Origin: Erinaceus europaeus
Lineage: Eukaryota > Chordata > Mammalia > Eulipotyphla > Erinaceidae
Length of the DNA stretch: 64,000 bases
Assembly (NCBI RefSeq): GCF_950295315.1
Contig: NC_080179.1
Span: 74,760,261-74,824,260 of the forward strand
Direction of reading: 5' to 3'
The notes under the pieces were generated by a model, which made no database searches, had not been told where the DNA came from, and saw nothing but the letters and a program-made list of their open reading frames with translations. Made by a program: the position numbers and the translations under genes. This document shows, piece after piece, positions 32,876-46,729 of the stretch. The stretch's first letter is position 1. Each line of letters starts with the position of its first letter.

Positions 32876-33457
32876 ATATCGGTATCTACATCTATCTATA
32901 CTTTTTGCTCATTTTTTCCCACGTTCACTGGCTTTTTAAGTCATGCCTACACCTATTACTACTTCTGAGTGTCCTTCCTCTTTTTTTTTTTCCCTTCTTT
33001 CCTCTCTGAAAAGGGAAGAAGTGCCGAGCTTCTAATCTTTCCATAACTGGTATCTGTGTACCACTCCCGCCACCAGCTTATTCCTCTTCCGGCATGCTGC
33101 ACGGGGTCCCAAAGTCCACTCAGCCCCCTTCTCTTGCCCTGCCATGCCACCAACCCCGCCCCCCCAGACACACACACAGCCCCAGTTCTTGGCCTTCCAA
33201 CAACAGACTACATCTAATTCAAGTTTCATCTTGGGTTTTGCCTTTCCCTTCATGGTTATCAGTTTCCGCCTACACATGAGATTATCTGATATTATTTATC
33301 CTTCTCCTTCTGGGTAATTTCAGTTACTATGACTCCTTCAAGTTCAGCATGGCCCTTTTGCCTACAGTCATCCAGAAACTCAGGTGGAAAATCAGTTATT
33401 TTCAAATAACATCCCAACAGCCACCATAGTTCTTACAATGTCTGAAACACAGTTTGG

Positions 33458-35000
<1,543 letters not shown>

Positions 35001-35309
35001 CAGTATGTTTACACATGTATCTTCTAGACAGATTTTCATCCTGCTTTTATGTCTAAATGAATCATTGGCACTGAGTGTTATGTCAATATGGTTGACTTAA
35101 ACTATGCACTATGTAAATGAAGGTCAAAAACAAGACTAAATACCTTAAAAATTGAAACTATTCACAATGAGTGTCTATTGGGGTGGCTGCTGGGTAGACA
35201 AGATGGTTCTGATACAACCACTAGAATGCAGGTAAAGTCCCAAGGAAGGAACAACAGGTGTTGTAGTATCATAAATGGTAACAGGGATAAAGACAAGAGA
35301 AAGGCAAAC
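35001..35309. other. No recognisable feature
   Basis: AT-rich, short frames only. Confidence 0.4.
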
Positions 35310-35510
35310 TCGGGCCAATGAGATACTTAGCTGGGAGGGAGACCCAGGTGTGAGCCTCGTCCCCACAACACTGGAAGAACTTTGATTTGCTGCTGTGGTG
35401 GTCTCTCCAGTTCTCTCTCCCCTGTCTTTCTGTCTCTTTCTCTGTGAGAAAGTCAGGCTGGAGCGGTGAAGATAAAGCACTGACAAAAACAGTAGTAATA
35501 ATAGCAATAA
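35310..35510 (+). mobile_element. S5 SINE
   Basis: GGGCCAATGAGATACTTAGC, GGTGTGAGCCTCGTCCCC, TCTCTGTGAGAAAGTCAGGC and an AATAGCAATAAATAGAAAAAG tail. Confidence 0.6.
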
Positions 35511-36123
35511 ATAGAAAAAGACAACAAAGAGAGATTTTTAGAGTTGGAATCAAAGCAGTCTTGTAGAAATACCTATACAAAGACACTCTGCCATGTAACT
35601 GTTGTTTCCACTGGACCAGCCTGGCACTTGCCAACCCCACATATTTCTAGTAAACTCAAGGAGAGAATTATGTGACCTGTTATGGAAATATGAAGAATTA
35701 CTTCAGCACACACACAAACATTATGGGACTGGAAACTGCTCAGAAGGCTAAAAGGATCTTTTCCTGATGGTATGAAATTGTTATTTTGTTTTATTCAGCA
35801 ATTTGACAATGAGAATTTTGAGAGAATCACTACATGATGGCTTACAAAACAAAGTACATTCAGTTTCAAAATCTGGATGTCTGTAATTAGGGAATGCCGT
35901 GAGAATGCAGGCAAATGTTATTTACATAAACACAATGAAGACAGCAGTTTTTCACTGCATGCAATTTACATTAATGAATATAATTCTGTTAATACAGTCC
36001 AAGTCTAATATTGACAGCTGTGGATAGCTGGACTTAGGTCCTGTGCATGCACATCCTAGTTGCTTAATCAAGGCAACATTGAGATCATTCAGCTTTCACT
36101 CAAACCTAAATCAGTACTTCCTT
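35511..36123. other. No recognisable feature
   Basis: AT-rich intergenic DNA. Confidence 0.4.
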
Positions 36124-36136
36124 CTACAACTATATT

Positions 36137-36849
36137 TTTATTTTTTTTAATTTTTTACTTATAAAAAGGAAACATTGACAAAAGCCATAAGATAAGAGGG
36201 GTGCAACTCCACACAATTCCCACCACCAGAACTCTGTATCTCATCCCCTCCCCTGATAACTTTCCTATTCTTTATCCCTCTGGGAGTATGAACACAGGAT
36301 CATTATGGGGTGCAGAAGGTGGGAGATCTGGCTTCTGTAATTGCTTTCCCGATGAACATGGGTGTTGACAGGTGGATCCATACTCCCAGCCTGTCTCTCT
36401 CTTTCCCTAGTGGAGCAGGGTTCTGGGGAATTGGAGCTCTAGGACACATTGGTGGGGTTGTCTGCCCAGGGAAGTCTGGTTGGCATCATGGTAGCATCTG
36501 GAACCTGGTGGCTGAAAAAAGAGTTAACATACAAAGCCAAACAAGTTGTTGACTAATCATGAACCTAAAGACTGGACTATCACAGATGAAGATTTGGGGG
36601 TCTCTGTTTTGTAGCTAGTAGGCCTATTTTAGTTATATTCCAAGGGGCCCATGACTATACTAGTTTTTTGGTTTTGTTTTGTTGTTATTGTTTTGGTTTT
36701 TTCTGAGCCTGACATATGATATGCAGGTGGACCCAAGTTATTGTCTGGGGAGATGATGTCATGGCTGGAAAAAGGACCACAGAGCTGGATCAGGGAATAG
36801 AGTAGCTCCCTAATATGGAAAAGGTATATAAATACTGTTGGCTGTAAAG
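36137..36849 (-). mobile_element. L1-3E insertion with 13-bp TSD
   Basis: Antisense module from TTTTACTTATAAAAAGGAAAC to AAGGTATATAAATACTG. CTACAACTATATT (36124-36136) and CTACAACTACATT (36850-36862) are the TSD. Truncated about 700 bases from the 3' end. Confidence 0.92.
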
Positions 36850-37065
36850 CTACAACTACATTATTTGTCATAGTTTTTTGTTTGTTTTGTTTTGTTGGGA
36901 GGTTTATGGTTTGCAGTATAGTTGTTGGAACAATTACATTTTTATTATTTTTTCTGCTTAAATATTGGTTTTATTTATATTTTATTTTACTGGAGTTAAA
37001 TGTGTATGACTCACCTTCCCTTTCTTCCTTGTCATCAGCAGCAGAGTGGCACAAATTGCTTTATT

Positions 37066-37268
37066 GGAGCTGTAAGATGGTGGTGCACCTGGTTAAGTGC
37101 ACACACTACAGTACACAAGAACCTGGGTTCAAGCCCCTGGACCCCACCTGCAAGGGGAAAGCTTCACAAGTGGTGAAATAGAGCTGCAGGTGTCTCTCTG
37201 TCTCTTTCCCTCTCCCTCCCCTCTCCATTTCTCTGTTTCTAACTAATAATAAACAAATAAAATTTAAA
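37066..37268 (+). mobile_element. S2 SINE
   Basis: TGGTGGTGCACCTGGTTAAG head, GGGTTCAAGCCCC B box, tail AACTAATAATAAACAAATAA. Confidence 0.88.
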
Positions 37269-37299
37269 TTTTTTTTTAAAAAAAGGAATCTTAACTGCA

Positions 37300-37456
37300 A
37301 GGACTGGGTGGTGGTGCAATTGGTTGAGTGCACATATTACCATGGACAAGTCCAGAGATTCAAGCCACAAGTTTCCACCTGCAGGGGGAAAGCTTCATGA
37401 GTGGTGAAGCAGTGTGATCAGTGTCTCTTCTCCTATTTGTCTCTCTGTCACTCAGA
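37300..37456 (+). mobile_element. S2 SINE, 3'-truncated
   Basis: GGACTGGGTGGTGGTGCAAT head, degraded B box (AGATTCAAGCCAC), ends in GTCTCTCTGTCACTCAG with no A-rich tail. Confidence 0.8.
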
Positions 37457-38329
37457 CATGGATCCATGCTTCCAAGAGGCACACTTTATTGAAAAATATG
37501 ATTTTACTTGAGGATACCTGTGCGGATCTTTTTCACGTGATGAGTAACTGCCATCCTCTCGCCTGGAGTCAGACATATGCTGTCGCCACCTGTGTCACCA
37601 TCCTCAGAACAGGGTCTGCAGTCCAGCCTAGCAGTCCCTCCCCACTGTGGGGACAGCAGTTGCTTCAAACAATATGCTTCTCTATAGTTTGACCCCATCT
37701 CTGTGACACTCAAATCTGGTTGTTAAATATTCAGTTAGTTTTCAACAGAGGCTATGGTTGCCATGTGGGGCATTTGCATTTGCTGGGAAGTCTACCCAGT
37801 AGTAATAAGTGCTGGCTTTTCCAGCACAGCACCGATTCACTTTGAAGTTGCCTCTAACGTCCCGAACAAGGCTACTGGTCTACCCACAATATTTCTACAC
37901 ACGCCACTGAAATGTGGCAGCATTGTAGATGCAAGACTTTATATTATATGACAATGTGGATTTACAATAATACCTGTTATTATTGTAAGAGACCAAGACC
38001 TTTTTTGATTAAGCAGATTATAGAAGGCCATTAAACATATGCATTACCCAAGAACATGGGGGTGCTCATCTGGTACCAGCACCCCCCAGCCCCACCCTGT
38101 GGCAGAGAGAATCAGCCAGGGCCAGCCCTAACCAGACAGGAGCAGCACCTTTATGACATCCAGGCCCCGACTCAAGCCTCCTCTTAGCGCTGTCACTTAT
38201 AGAGTAAGTAATCTGGAAGTTAGACTCCATCTGCTGCTTCACTCTCCCCCACACCAGCTCTGTGGAGCTTGGGGCAGCCACAGTTTTCCCAGGTGACATT
38301 AATTAGTTATTAATCAATTCAGTTAATTG
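37457..38329. other. Repeat-poor interval
   Basis: ACACTTTATTGAAAAATATG at 37481 would read CAATAAAGTGT on the minus strand and could be a poly(A) signal, but no exon can be defended. At 38291-38332 a cluster of TAAT-core sites (ATTAATTAGTTATTAATCA) lies beside a CAGGTG E-box. Confidence 0.35.
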
Positions 38330-38540
38330 ATTTGGATTTTTTTTTTTTTGCCACTGGGGTTATTCCTGGGGCTTAGTCCTTTCATGCCTCAGTCACTCCT
38401 GACAGCCATTTTTCTTTCTTTCTGATGTGGTAGAGGGTGAGAGAGCAATAGGGAGTAAGAAGAGGGAGAGGAACACTGAGAGGGCAGACACAGCACTGCT
38501 TGAGCCAGAATCCTCGTGCATGGTAATACGTGTAGTCTAC
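38330..38540 (-). mobile_element. S1-long/S2-like SINE, old
   Basis: Antisense GGGGTTATTCCTGGGGCTTAG, purine-rich middle, and CAGAATCCTCGTGCATGGTA where the B-box flank should be. Confidence 0.65.
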
Positions 38541-40085
38541 CCCGCGCACCACCAGCCAGCCCCTACTCCAGGAGACCCCCAAAAAACTGGTCTGCACAGG
38601 TCTTACTGGTCCCAAAGTCACTGACAAGCATGCTCCAGCCTTCCTGCCCATCCAGAAGAGGTCTTCTGACTCCCTCCACTGTCCTTAGGGCAGCCGAGCC
38701 TTCTGCTGACAGCTCCTGCCACTGGGTATACCAGCAAGACTTTGAGATAGAGGCATGAGGACATTGTCCAGCCTGAGTTCCTCCCTGGCTCTTGGGAAAT
38801 TAGAGAACAAATTCTGGAAAGAGGCAGGAGAAGTTGCTAGAGCTGGACTGGGCTTGTGTACACAGAGTTGGGGGGAGGCAAAGGCTGTGTCTGTGCGTGG
38901 TTCTTGTGAGTATCGAAATGTCAGGGCTGCAGCCACCTGTCCTGAGCCTCAGGCAAATGAGAGGGAGGGAGAGTGGCTGGTTTCAGGGTGAGAACCGGCC
39001 TTCCCAGAGATCTGACAGCTGCACTCGGTTCCCCCTGCTGTGACTGTCAAGAGCCAGGAAGCCCTCCTGGTACCCTCCAGGTGGAGAATGCCTCGGTTTC
39101 TCATCACAGTGAGTGGTATTATGAATTCTTCTTTCCCACTTTTCCCACTCTTGGACTTGGGTTTAATGGGTTGCTAGCTCGACCCTACCCATTAGACTGA
39201 ACAGGACTTCCTGGCTAGTGGGCACCTCACAGCAGGCACACATGCAATGGCACCCACCTGATACCCACCCTGTCCAGCAGAGGAGCAGATGTTAGGTACA
39301 CAGAGCTAGAAATTGCCAGGAGAGTGACCCTCTCTTCACAGCAGATGCGCGAGGCTGGCCTTGACCAACTTCTCTCTCCAGTGCAGACATCCCTGCTGGA
39401 GCTCACTGCATTCTTCACTCTGCTTTCATTGTACCTCCTAGCACCTCCTACCTGAGAAAATAGTGTGAAATGTAGCTGTTACTTAATTTTACCCTATTTC
39501 CAGTCTTCTGAGAACCCCCTGACGCTCAATATTTCTCTGCCCATCTCCTCACTCCGCCTCCCGCAAATTCTCTCTGTGGTCCATGGAGGTTAAACCTGGA
39601 TCCTTTTCCCAAGGAATGGAGTGTCCGGAGCCCTTGAGTCCTTCCTGTACATTTTTTCAAATTATACCTGTCCTTTGGGGGTTTCCATGGGAAAATGTGT
39701 CTGCTCTTGAGTGAGTCCTGGAGTGCTGGAATGAATACAATAACGGTAGATGTGAGAGTTGATGGTGAGGTGGGTATACCCCCATGAACAGGGTCACTCT
39801 GTTGGTTTCTATTTAGAGACATATTTTTCAACTTTCAAAATCAATGCAATATTAGTTGTCCCTGAATTATTTCTTTCATATGATAATTCTTTCAAAACCT
39901 TCTTTTAAAACAGAGTTCTATTGAAGGAAATCCTCTTTCATTTCATAGTTTACTTTGTGAGTGAGGGACTTCTTCTGCTCTACCTTTATGCTAATATTAA
40001 AATTAGTGTAATGTAATGGTCTTTAATAAAATGTAGCTAGGTTTGATTTTCTCTCTCTTTCTCTCCTGCTCCCCCCCCCCCTACT
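38541..40085. other. Repeat-poor, GC-moderate interval
   Basis: The longest stretch here without a recognisable transposon. Several frames of 60-100 codons exist on both strands but lack convincing splice sites or motifs. It is a candidate for conserved non-coding sequence if anything in the window is. Confidence 0.35.
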
Positions 40086-40340
40086 TCTTTCTTCCTTACC
40101 ACCAGGGTTATCCCTAAGGCTCAGTACCTTCACAATGAATCCACTGCTTCAGATGGCCTTTTTTCCCCTTTTTTTCTATTTCATTTGACAGGACAGAGAG
40201 AAATTAAGAAAGAAGGGGAGATAGAGAGGTAAAAAGAATGATAGATATGTGCACACCTGCTTCACCACTCATGATGATTCCCCTACTCATGTGGGGACCA
40301 GGGACTTGAACCAACTGGGTGAGCCATCACCTGGCCCCTA
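40086..40340 (-). mobile_element. S1-long/S2-like SINE
   Basis: Antisense CCAGGGTTATCCCTAAGGCTC, ATGAATCCACTGCTTC, then GGGGACCAGGGACTTGAACC. After the B-box region it jumps to AACTGGGTGAGCCATCACC, so the piece between A and B boxes is shortened. Confidence 0.75.
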
Positions 40341-40374
40341 TTTTCAGTTTGTTTGTTTTTTTATCCAAATTACT

Positions 40375-40612
40375 AGGGCAAAATAGAAGAGCTCACCTGC
40401 TTACTGTTTTGCTGTGAGCAAGACGTAGGTTTAAACCCAATCTTCACTTTGGAAGATGCAGAAGATATGGTGTTGAATCTCTCTCTCTTTCTCTCCTTCT
40501 CTCTATCTCTCATTCTCCCACACCATCATTTCTCTCTTTATCTGAAAAAGTAATTCCAGAATAGTGAAACCCCAATGATGACCAAGCTAATAATAATAAT
40601 AATAATAAAATA
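40375..40612 (+). mobile_element. S5 SINE with (AAT)n tail
   Basis: AGAGCTCACCTGCTTACTG, GGTTTAAACCCAATCTTC at the B-box position, CT-rich middle, CCAGAATAGTGAAACCCCA and an AAT repeat. Confidence 0.6.
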
Positions 40613-41689
40613 AAAGTTAAAGTACTGTAGTTGAAAACTGTGCACACCACTTGTCAGACTGGTAATCATAAACACTGATGAATGACTCTTCTTGCCAGAG
40701 GTATGATTTGAGAAATCCTAACCCTGTGGAGGACCAGTAGAGTGTGGGAAATGTTGAAATCCTCTGCCACTCACATCTTCTCCTTTCTCACTGACAAAAC
40801 TGCAAAGTCTTCCCCACTCCGTCCTTGGAATCCTCCTGGCCAGTCTTGTTCATGTCTTGACTGACTCAAAGCACCCATGCCCAGCACAGCGCAATGCTCA
40901 GTACTGATCCTGTCGTCAGGAATAGCCCAAACCAGTCCTGGCTCGCACAGAGCTTCTGTAGGTTGCTAAGCACCCCATATTCTGGAACAACTGCCTCCAC
41001 GTGTGGCCTTGGAGTTGCCAGTGTTCCATATATATACGTTCACAGTCTCATAGGAAATGAGTTTACTCCACAATATTTGACAAACTGACAAAATAAATGA
41101 GGTGTGGAAACTGGGATCCTTTAAATTTCACGTTCCTGTTCACTAGAACAAAATCTTTGTAGGGCTATTGACCCTTCTTAATCCTGCTGAAAACTCAGGG
41201 GTATTTTCTAAATGTATCTATTGACTTTTTCTTATAATTTTAAGATCTTTAAGGAAGCTATGTTCCAGTATAATGGGAATTCCTCTTAGCATAAAGGATG
41301 CAGTAGGCAGAAAAATGCCTCCTCCCTCTCCCAAAGCTGCCCTGCCTTTATTCTCTGGAATGCAGAAGTGAGGTAACAAGGCAAAAGGGAATGAGCTTGT
41401 GAATGGAGTTAATCTTTCTATTTCACTGACCTCAAGATAGGGTTAGGACCCTGGGTTAGCAGTGGAACACAGAGTTCTTGGAAGTGGAGTAGAGAGACAG
41501 AAGGTGAGGGTGTTTCTACAAGATAATAAATGTGTATCGTCTTAAGCCACTGAATCTGTGTCAAATTGTTATGGCAATAATAAGAAGCCAACACCTCAGT
41601 AGAGAGTGAGTAGATTCTGCTGATACTTTATAGGCTTCATTTCTCCCCAGCATGTCAGGGCTGTTTCACTGACTATTGTGTCCCTAAAC
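40613..41689. other. Repeat-poor interval
   Basis: No gene or named repeat recognised. Short frames only. Confidence 0.4.
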
Positions 41690-41850
41690 ACACGCCCTTT
41701 CCCACATGTCTCAATAATGTCAAAGAAGTTCCCACCTTCCAGTGGAGGGGATGGGATACACACTCTGCTGATGGCAATTGTATGAATTGCACCCACAATC
41801 CTGTCGACCATTATTAAGTCACTAATATTAATAAAAAATAAGTTGAAAAA
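41690..41850 (+). mobile_element. L1-tail fragment
   Basis: CCAGTGGAGGGGATGGGATA, GATGGCAATTGTATGAATTG and ATTATTAAGTCACTAATATTAA: a diverged L1 terminus in sense. Confidence 0.65.
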
Positions 41851-41854
41851 TAAG

Positions 41855-42165
41855 AAAACAAAGCAGAATTTGGACTGGGCTTGGCATATTGCACCCAAGT
41901 AAAAAACTGGAGTGGGTGATGGTTCAGGTCCTGGAACAGGATGGCAGAGGACCTAGTGGGAGTTGAAATGTTATGTGGAAAACTGGGAAATGTTATGCAT
42001 GTACAAACTACTGTATTTTACTGTTGACTGTAAACCATTAACCCCCTAGTAAAGAAGTTTTTTTAAAAAGAAAAAAGGAAGAAAACTGAGAAATGTTACA
42101 CATGTACAAACTATTATATTTTACTGTTGACTGTAAACCATTAATCTGCAGTAAAGAAAAGAAAA
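41855..42165 (+). mobile_element. Family B repeat with duplicated 3' end
   Basis: First unit: GAATTTGGACTGGGCTTGGC to ACTGTAAACCATTAACCCCC (41870-42045). After an A/G-rich spacer the last roughly 80 bases recur (42085-42165: ACTGAGAAATGTTACACATG to CTGTAAACCATTAATCTGC). Compare 16920-17118. Confidence 0.7.
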
Positions 42166-42365
42166 GGTCCCCACTTAGTCCAATTTTCCAAATACATGAT
42201 AATTGATTGTGTGCCTTAGGGTGAAGTGACTTCGAAATTTGTGAGATACTGAATTGCCTAGCAGTTAAGTGTGAGGGCTCCATTATTGGAATGGAATGGA
42301 TCAAGCCCCAAACATGTCACTTGGAAGCAAAACAATTTTATTCATAAATTTAGAATACTGACTCC

Positions 42366-42640
42366 AGGAGTCGGGTGGTAGCACAGTGCGTTAAGCGCAC
42401 ATGGCGCGAAGCACACAGTATAAGGATCCCGGTTTGAGCCCCCAGTTCCCCACCTGCAGGGGAGTCGCTTCCCAGGCGGTGAAGCAGGTCTGCAGGTGTC
42501 TGTCTTTCTCTCCCCCTCTCTGTCTTCCCCTCCTCTCTCCACTTCTCTCTGTCCTATCCAACAACAATGACAACAACAGCAATAATAACTACAACAATAA
42601 AAAACAAGAGCAACAAAAGGGAAAATAAATAAATATAAAA
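42366..42640 (+). mobile_element. S1 SINE
   Basis: Complete S1. A short deletion before the B box removes the AAGGACCGG block (CACACAGTATAAGGATCCC is read instead). Confidence 0.93.
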
Positions 42641-42824
42641 AATTTAAAAAAGAAAGAGAGAAAGAATACTTATCCCAGCATTCTGTTTCATTACTGGTGG
42701 GTCATTATAAAATTGGTCATATGTTGAGTAATGCAGCAAATTTTAAGTCTTTTCAAAAGACTATAGTCATTCAAAATATTTTCTCTGATTACATTGAAAT
42801 TAAGTTAAAAATCAGGGACAGGGC

Positions 42825-42975
42825 TGGAGAAATAATTCACTTGGACGGTACACTGATTTGCCATGTGCATGACCCAGGTTAGAGCCCAGCCCCCAATACA
42901 GTGGAGGAGGCTTCAGTATTGTGGTCTCTCTGCCTTTCTGCTTTCTCTGTCTATACGTCAAGAACAAGAAGTAAA
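42825..42975 (+). mobile_element. S5 SINE
   Basis: GGGCTGGAGAAATAATTCAC head, GGTTAGAGCCCAGCCCCC, then GAGGCTTCAGTATTGTGGTC. No long A-tail. Confidence 0.7.
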
Positions 42976-43265
42976 TGACAACGAACCTCCAGCCGCTTCA
43001 GAGATTCAGAATTAATCAATTAGCGTCTAAATAGCTTCTGGGTCAAAGAAGTTATAAACAAAATTGGAAAGTATGTATAATTGAGAGAAATCAATCTATC
43101 ATGACAAATTTCTGGGTACAGTGTTCAAATGCTTTGAAGAAAGTGGATGACCTTACATTTACATACCAAAAATGAATTTTAAAAGGTAAAAGTTAATCAT
43201 CTTTCTAAAATTCCATCTCAACATTCTAGAAAAGCAGCAGGATATTAAATTTAAAAAAAAAAAAA
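42976..43265. other. No recognisable feature
   Basis: AT-rich. Confidence 0.4.
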
Positions 43266-43276
43266 AAAAGAATAGT

Positions 43277-43546
43277 GGGGAGTCCGGCGGTAGCGCAGCG
43301 GATTAAGCGCACATGGCATGAAGCTAAGGACCAGTGTGAGGATCCTGGTTCGAGCCCCGGCTCCCCACCTGCAGGGAAGTCGCTTCACAGATGGTGAAGC
43401 AGGTCTGCAAGTGTCTGTCTTTCTCCCCACCCACCCCCCATCTCCCCCTCCTCTCTCCATTCCTCTGTTCTATCTAACAACGACGACATCAATAACAACA
43501 ACAATAATAACTACAACAATAAAAAGGGGGCAACAAAAGGGAAAAA
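43277..43546 (+). mobile_element. S1 SINE with probable TSD
   Basis: GGGAGTCCGGCGGTAGCGCA head and full body. AAAAGAATAGT before and AAAAGAGTAGT after the element form a probable 11-bp TSD. Confidence 0.93.
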
Positions 43547-43820
43547 AAGAGTAGTACATATAGTAAAGAATAGAAAACAATGAAATTAGATACTTAGGAT
43601 GTCAATTTTCTGTAGATATATTAATTTTTAACTACAAAATAGAAAAATTATAGTAATGTTTATATACAAAATATGTTAAATTGTCTCATCTATAGTATGG
43701 GTGAATCTGGTACTTCCAAGCTGATTGTAAGGTAATTTGATGAATTAGGGACAATAGCACTGAAATTTCATCACTTAAAGTGTCACATTAAATCCTGAGT
43801 GCTTGTCAAGACTGGATAAA

Positions 43821-44090
43821 CCAAGGACCGGCCGGAGGATCCCAGTTCAAGCCTCCGGCTTCCCACCTGCAGGGGAGTCACTTCACAGGCGGTGAAGCAG
43901 GTCTGCAGGTGTCTGTCTTTCTCTGCCCCTCTCTGTCTTCCCCTCCTCTCTCCATTTCTCTCTCCTATCTAACAATGACATCAATAACAACAATAATAAC
44001 CACAACAATAAAAAACAACAAAGGCAACAAAAGGGAAAATAAATAAATATTTAAAAAATTTTTTAATTTAAATTACTTTTAAAAAAAAAG
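43821..44090 (+). mobile_element. S1 SINE, 5'-truncated
   Basis: Begins at CAAGGACCGGCCGGAGG, so the head and A box are missing. B-box region CCCAGTTCAAGCC, remainder complete. Confidence 0.9.
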
Positions 44091-45334
44091 AATAAAGAAG
44101 AGATAGTCTTAGTTCTCAAGAATCCCTAGCCAGAATATGAAAGAAACCCCGGAAAATTGTCTTAGTTTATCTTTATTCCATTAAGAGATATAAGATAGAA
44201 AGTCAGGGATATCATAATACAAAACCCAATCATTATATTCCTTGTCCAACATAATAGAATCATTGTTCAAATATCAACAGTTTAGTTGTCTACTCAATGA
44301 GATATTTCTTTCAGTCTTGGAAAAGTCACAAGCAACAATTTGGCAAAATCAGTATGGGACAGACAAAGAAAGGGACTATCTGTCTTGTCAGTCTTGTTAC
44401 TATGCTAAACTCCCAGGCATGGCCCAGCAGTGTCCCCAAAGAGACTCGATCTCCTGATCCCTTTGGTCTCCTTCTGGGACAGGAACCATGGGCCTCAGTG
44501 GCCCGCTTTACCTTTGTAGTTTATAACACAGGTTGGTTTTCCTGTGATTCCCACTCAGCTGGAAATAGATATTGAGGAAGTTCAGTGCCCTTAGGAAATA
44601 AAAACAGTTTCCTTGAGAATTCCTTGAGATCATTGCCCTGGTGTCCCAGATACATGGCTGAAGCTTCACCAAATTAATTGTTAGTCTCTGAGTAGTATCC
44701 TGGCTCCAGAATTCCTGTTCATAATGATGTGACCAGTTGAAAATAACTGTTCTGTGTCTTTCTGATCTTCTTGTTCACTCCTCTTTCAGAAAGTCTAAAT
44801 GCTCAACTTTAAGCAAAAGGTTCAGTCAGCCCTTTTGAAAAAGAAAATGGCACAGCTTTGGAAAATTATCTATTATTTCTTTGAATAAGTTCTCTGCACT
44901 TCTCTCCTTATCGTCCTCAATAGCTTTCACATTCACTTTTCTGATGGAGTCTGCTATTTATCAGAGAACTGTTTCTTTTTTCATAAGCTTTTCCTTTCTA
45001 ACAGCTTTGAACTCACGGCATAGTGATTTTATCTTCCAGCCCTGATATCGTCGTCTCCTCAACCTAATTTATTCTACTTACTAAGCCTCTTCTATAAGCC
45101 TTAACTCCATCCAAAATGTTCTTCATATCATGTAGTTCTTTGTGTATTTTGTAACTCTTTGGTGAAATGATCTCTGGGTTCTTGAATTTGTGTCTAAGTT
45201 ATGGTTAGACTCTTGAACTGCCTTAAAAATGAATTTTCTGAATTCTAACTCTGACGTTTTTTCCAGGTCTTCACATGTTAGCCATTTTTATTTTTTCCAT
45301 GTTTTGATTAAGTGTGGTTTCCATTGTTCATTTT
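44091..45334. other. Repeat-poor, AT-rich interval
   Basis: No gene. From 44850 to 45300 the wording (CTTCATATCATGTAGTTC, TTTCCAGGTCTTCACATG) is reminiscent of antisense ORF1/5' region of an old L1 or HAL1, at low confidence. Confidence 0.35.
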
Positions 45335-45528
45335 TTGTTTACCTTATTATTTATATTGTATAGAGACAGGGAGAAATTGAGAGAGGGAAGTGGGAGACAA
45401 AGGGGGACAGAGTGAGACACCTGTATTACTGCTTCACTGCTTATGAAGCTCCCTTCCCCGGGGCTCGAATCTGGGTCCTTTCCCACTATAATGTGTGCTC
45501 TCAACCAGGTGCACCACCACCTGGCCCC
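45335..45528 (-). mobile_element. S2 SINE
   Basis: Antisense: GGGGCTCGAATCTGGGTCC over the B box and CAGGTGCACCACCACCTGGC at the head. Confidence 0.88.
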
Positions 45529-46560
45529 TCTGTTATTCAGAGAGTAAATGGTGCTGTGGTAATGCTTTTTAAATGTCTGGTGGAGAGAGGAGAGATTCTG
45601 TGTATGTCCCTGGAAATTTAGTGCCTGTGACAGCAAAATAGGGTTTTGTTGCCTTGTTTCAGTCTGTACTCTAGATTCTGAGGCCCCTTATCCCAGCTTG
45701 GGCAGACCATATGGCTTTAATTTTCTAGCAAGTTTTTCCATGATAAATTCCCTAATTTCTTAGGTTTGGCCCTATATTCTGCTGCATAGCTACCAGGATG
45801 GTTCTGACTTGAGCTGTTTCTTTTGTCTTATGAGTTTCTCCCTACACTTCCTACATGTGCCTGCATCTACTTGTGACTCAGTAAGTTTCTTCAGAAGTTC
45901 CAGTTGTAATGTGGTAGGATTACAGGTGATTCATTGCTTTATCAAGCTGATACAAGAGTGATCTTTCAGCAGCTATTAGTCCATTGCCACACGATCCTCC
46001 TGGGGCATACAGCATGCATGACACTTCATACCTGTGGTAAGAAGGAGAATGCAACTTACTGATAAAGTGTTTCCAGTTTCTGGCCCTTCTATGAGGTTTC
46101 TCTTTTAGCCAGATGGAAAAGGAGGGTCAGTTGGAGGGGGAGAAGAAGCAGGAGGAAATATTAAACAGCAATTAAGTTTTCGAGAAGGACTTTCATGACT
46201 GAAGACTGCTCCAGGCAAAGGCTGAGGGAAAGTTAATTTCCTGCAATTTATGATGCTGTATAAGACCTATTGCAGTGCAGCATGGCTTAATAGATTAATT
46301 TTATTTCAGGAGGATGTCGTGCAGTGCTGGGGAGCTGCAGTTTCATTCCTCTGATGAGACAAAAGGGTAGCTTTCTACTGGGAGTTTGCCCTCTGCTGCT
46401 TGTACCATCCATCTCTGCCAAGCAGAGAAATGAAAACTTCCCTGAGAGGAATGAGACAAAAGCAGACTGATGATTAATCCTCACTTTCCCTGCTTCTATT
46501 TGCACTCTCTACAACACTTTCTTTTTTATTATTGTATGTACTTATTTCATGAGAGATAAA
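45529..46560. other. Repeat-poor interval
   Basis: No gene or named repeat seen before the inverted LTR structure. Confidence 0.4.
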
Positions 46561-46729
46561 TCTCTGATCAATAAAGGCATTGCATTGCGTTCCCACTCTG
46601 CCACGAGTTCCTGGTCTCTCTCCCATGTCGCTGAGTAAGCAAGCAGCAGCCCAGGTTGGCTCTAGTTAAGTTCTCTCCAACCCAGAGAGCACATGCCTGG
46701 GAAGAAACGCCCGCAAAGCTAGCCCAGCA
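46561..46729 (+). mobile_element. Left arm: partial LTR (R-U5 only), sense
   Basis: This is the inverted partner of the right-hand LTR. It starts TCTCTGATCAATAAAGGC (intact AATAAA) and ends AGCTAGCCCAGCA, which lines up with the LTR's terminal CA. Identity to the right arm is high by eye, with scattered substitutions and two short length differences. There is no U3. Homology begins roughly where transcription should start (TATA of the right copy plus about 25 bases). The arm thus has the span of a minus-strand strong-stop copy, from U5 end to RNA 5' end. No primer-binding site in its own orientation follows it; tRNA sequence does. Confidence 0.85.

Larger units (their letters stand above)
32240..33360 (-). 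mobile_element. Old L1 3' end, antisense, split by S1 and S3
   Basis: TTTGTGGTTTAATATTGACTTATG (32263) and ATTCCATAAAGTTCCCACC (32620) are two halves of an L1 terminus separated by an S1. Downstream text such as GTTATCAGTTTCCGCC resembles the upstream L1 3' region seen near 34850. Confidence 0.5.

Noticed and set aside
37457..37730. Last exon of a minus-strand gene with CAATAAAGTGT
   Set aside because: The only support is the hexamer; the 70-codon frame nearby has no recognisable domain or splice acceptor that I trust.
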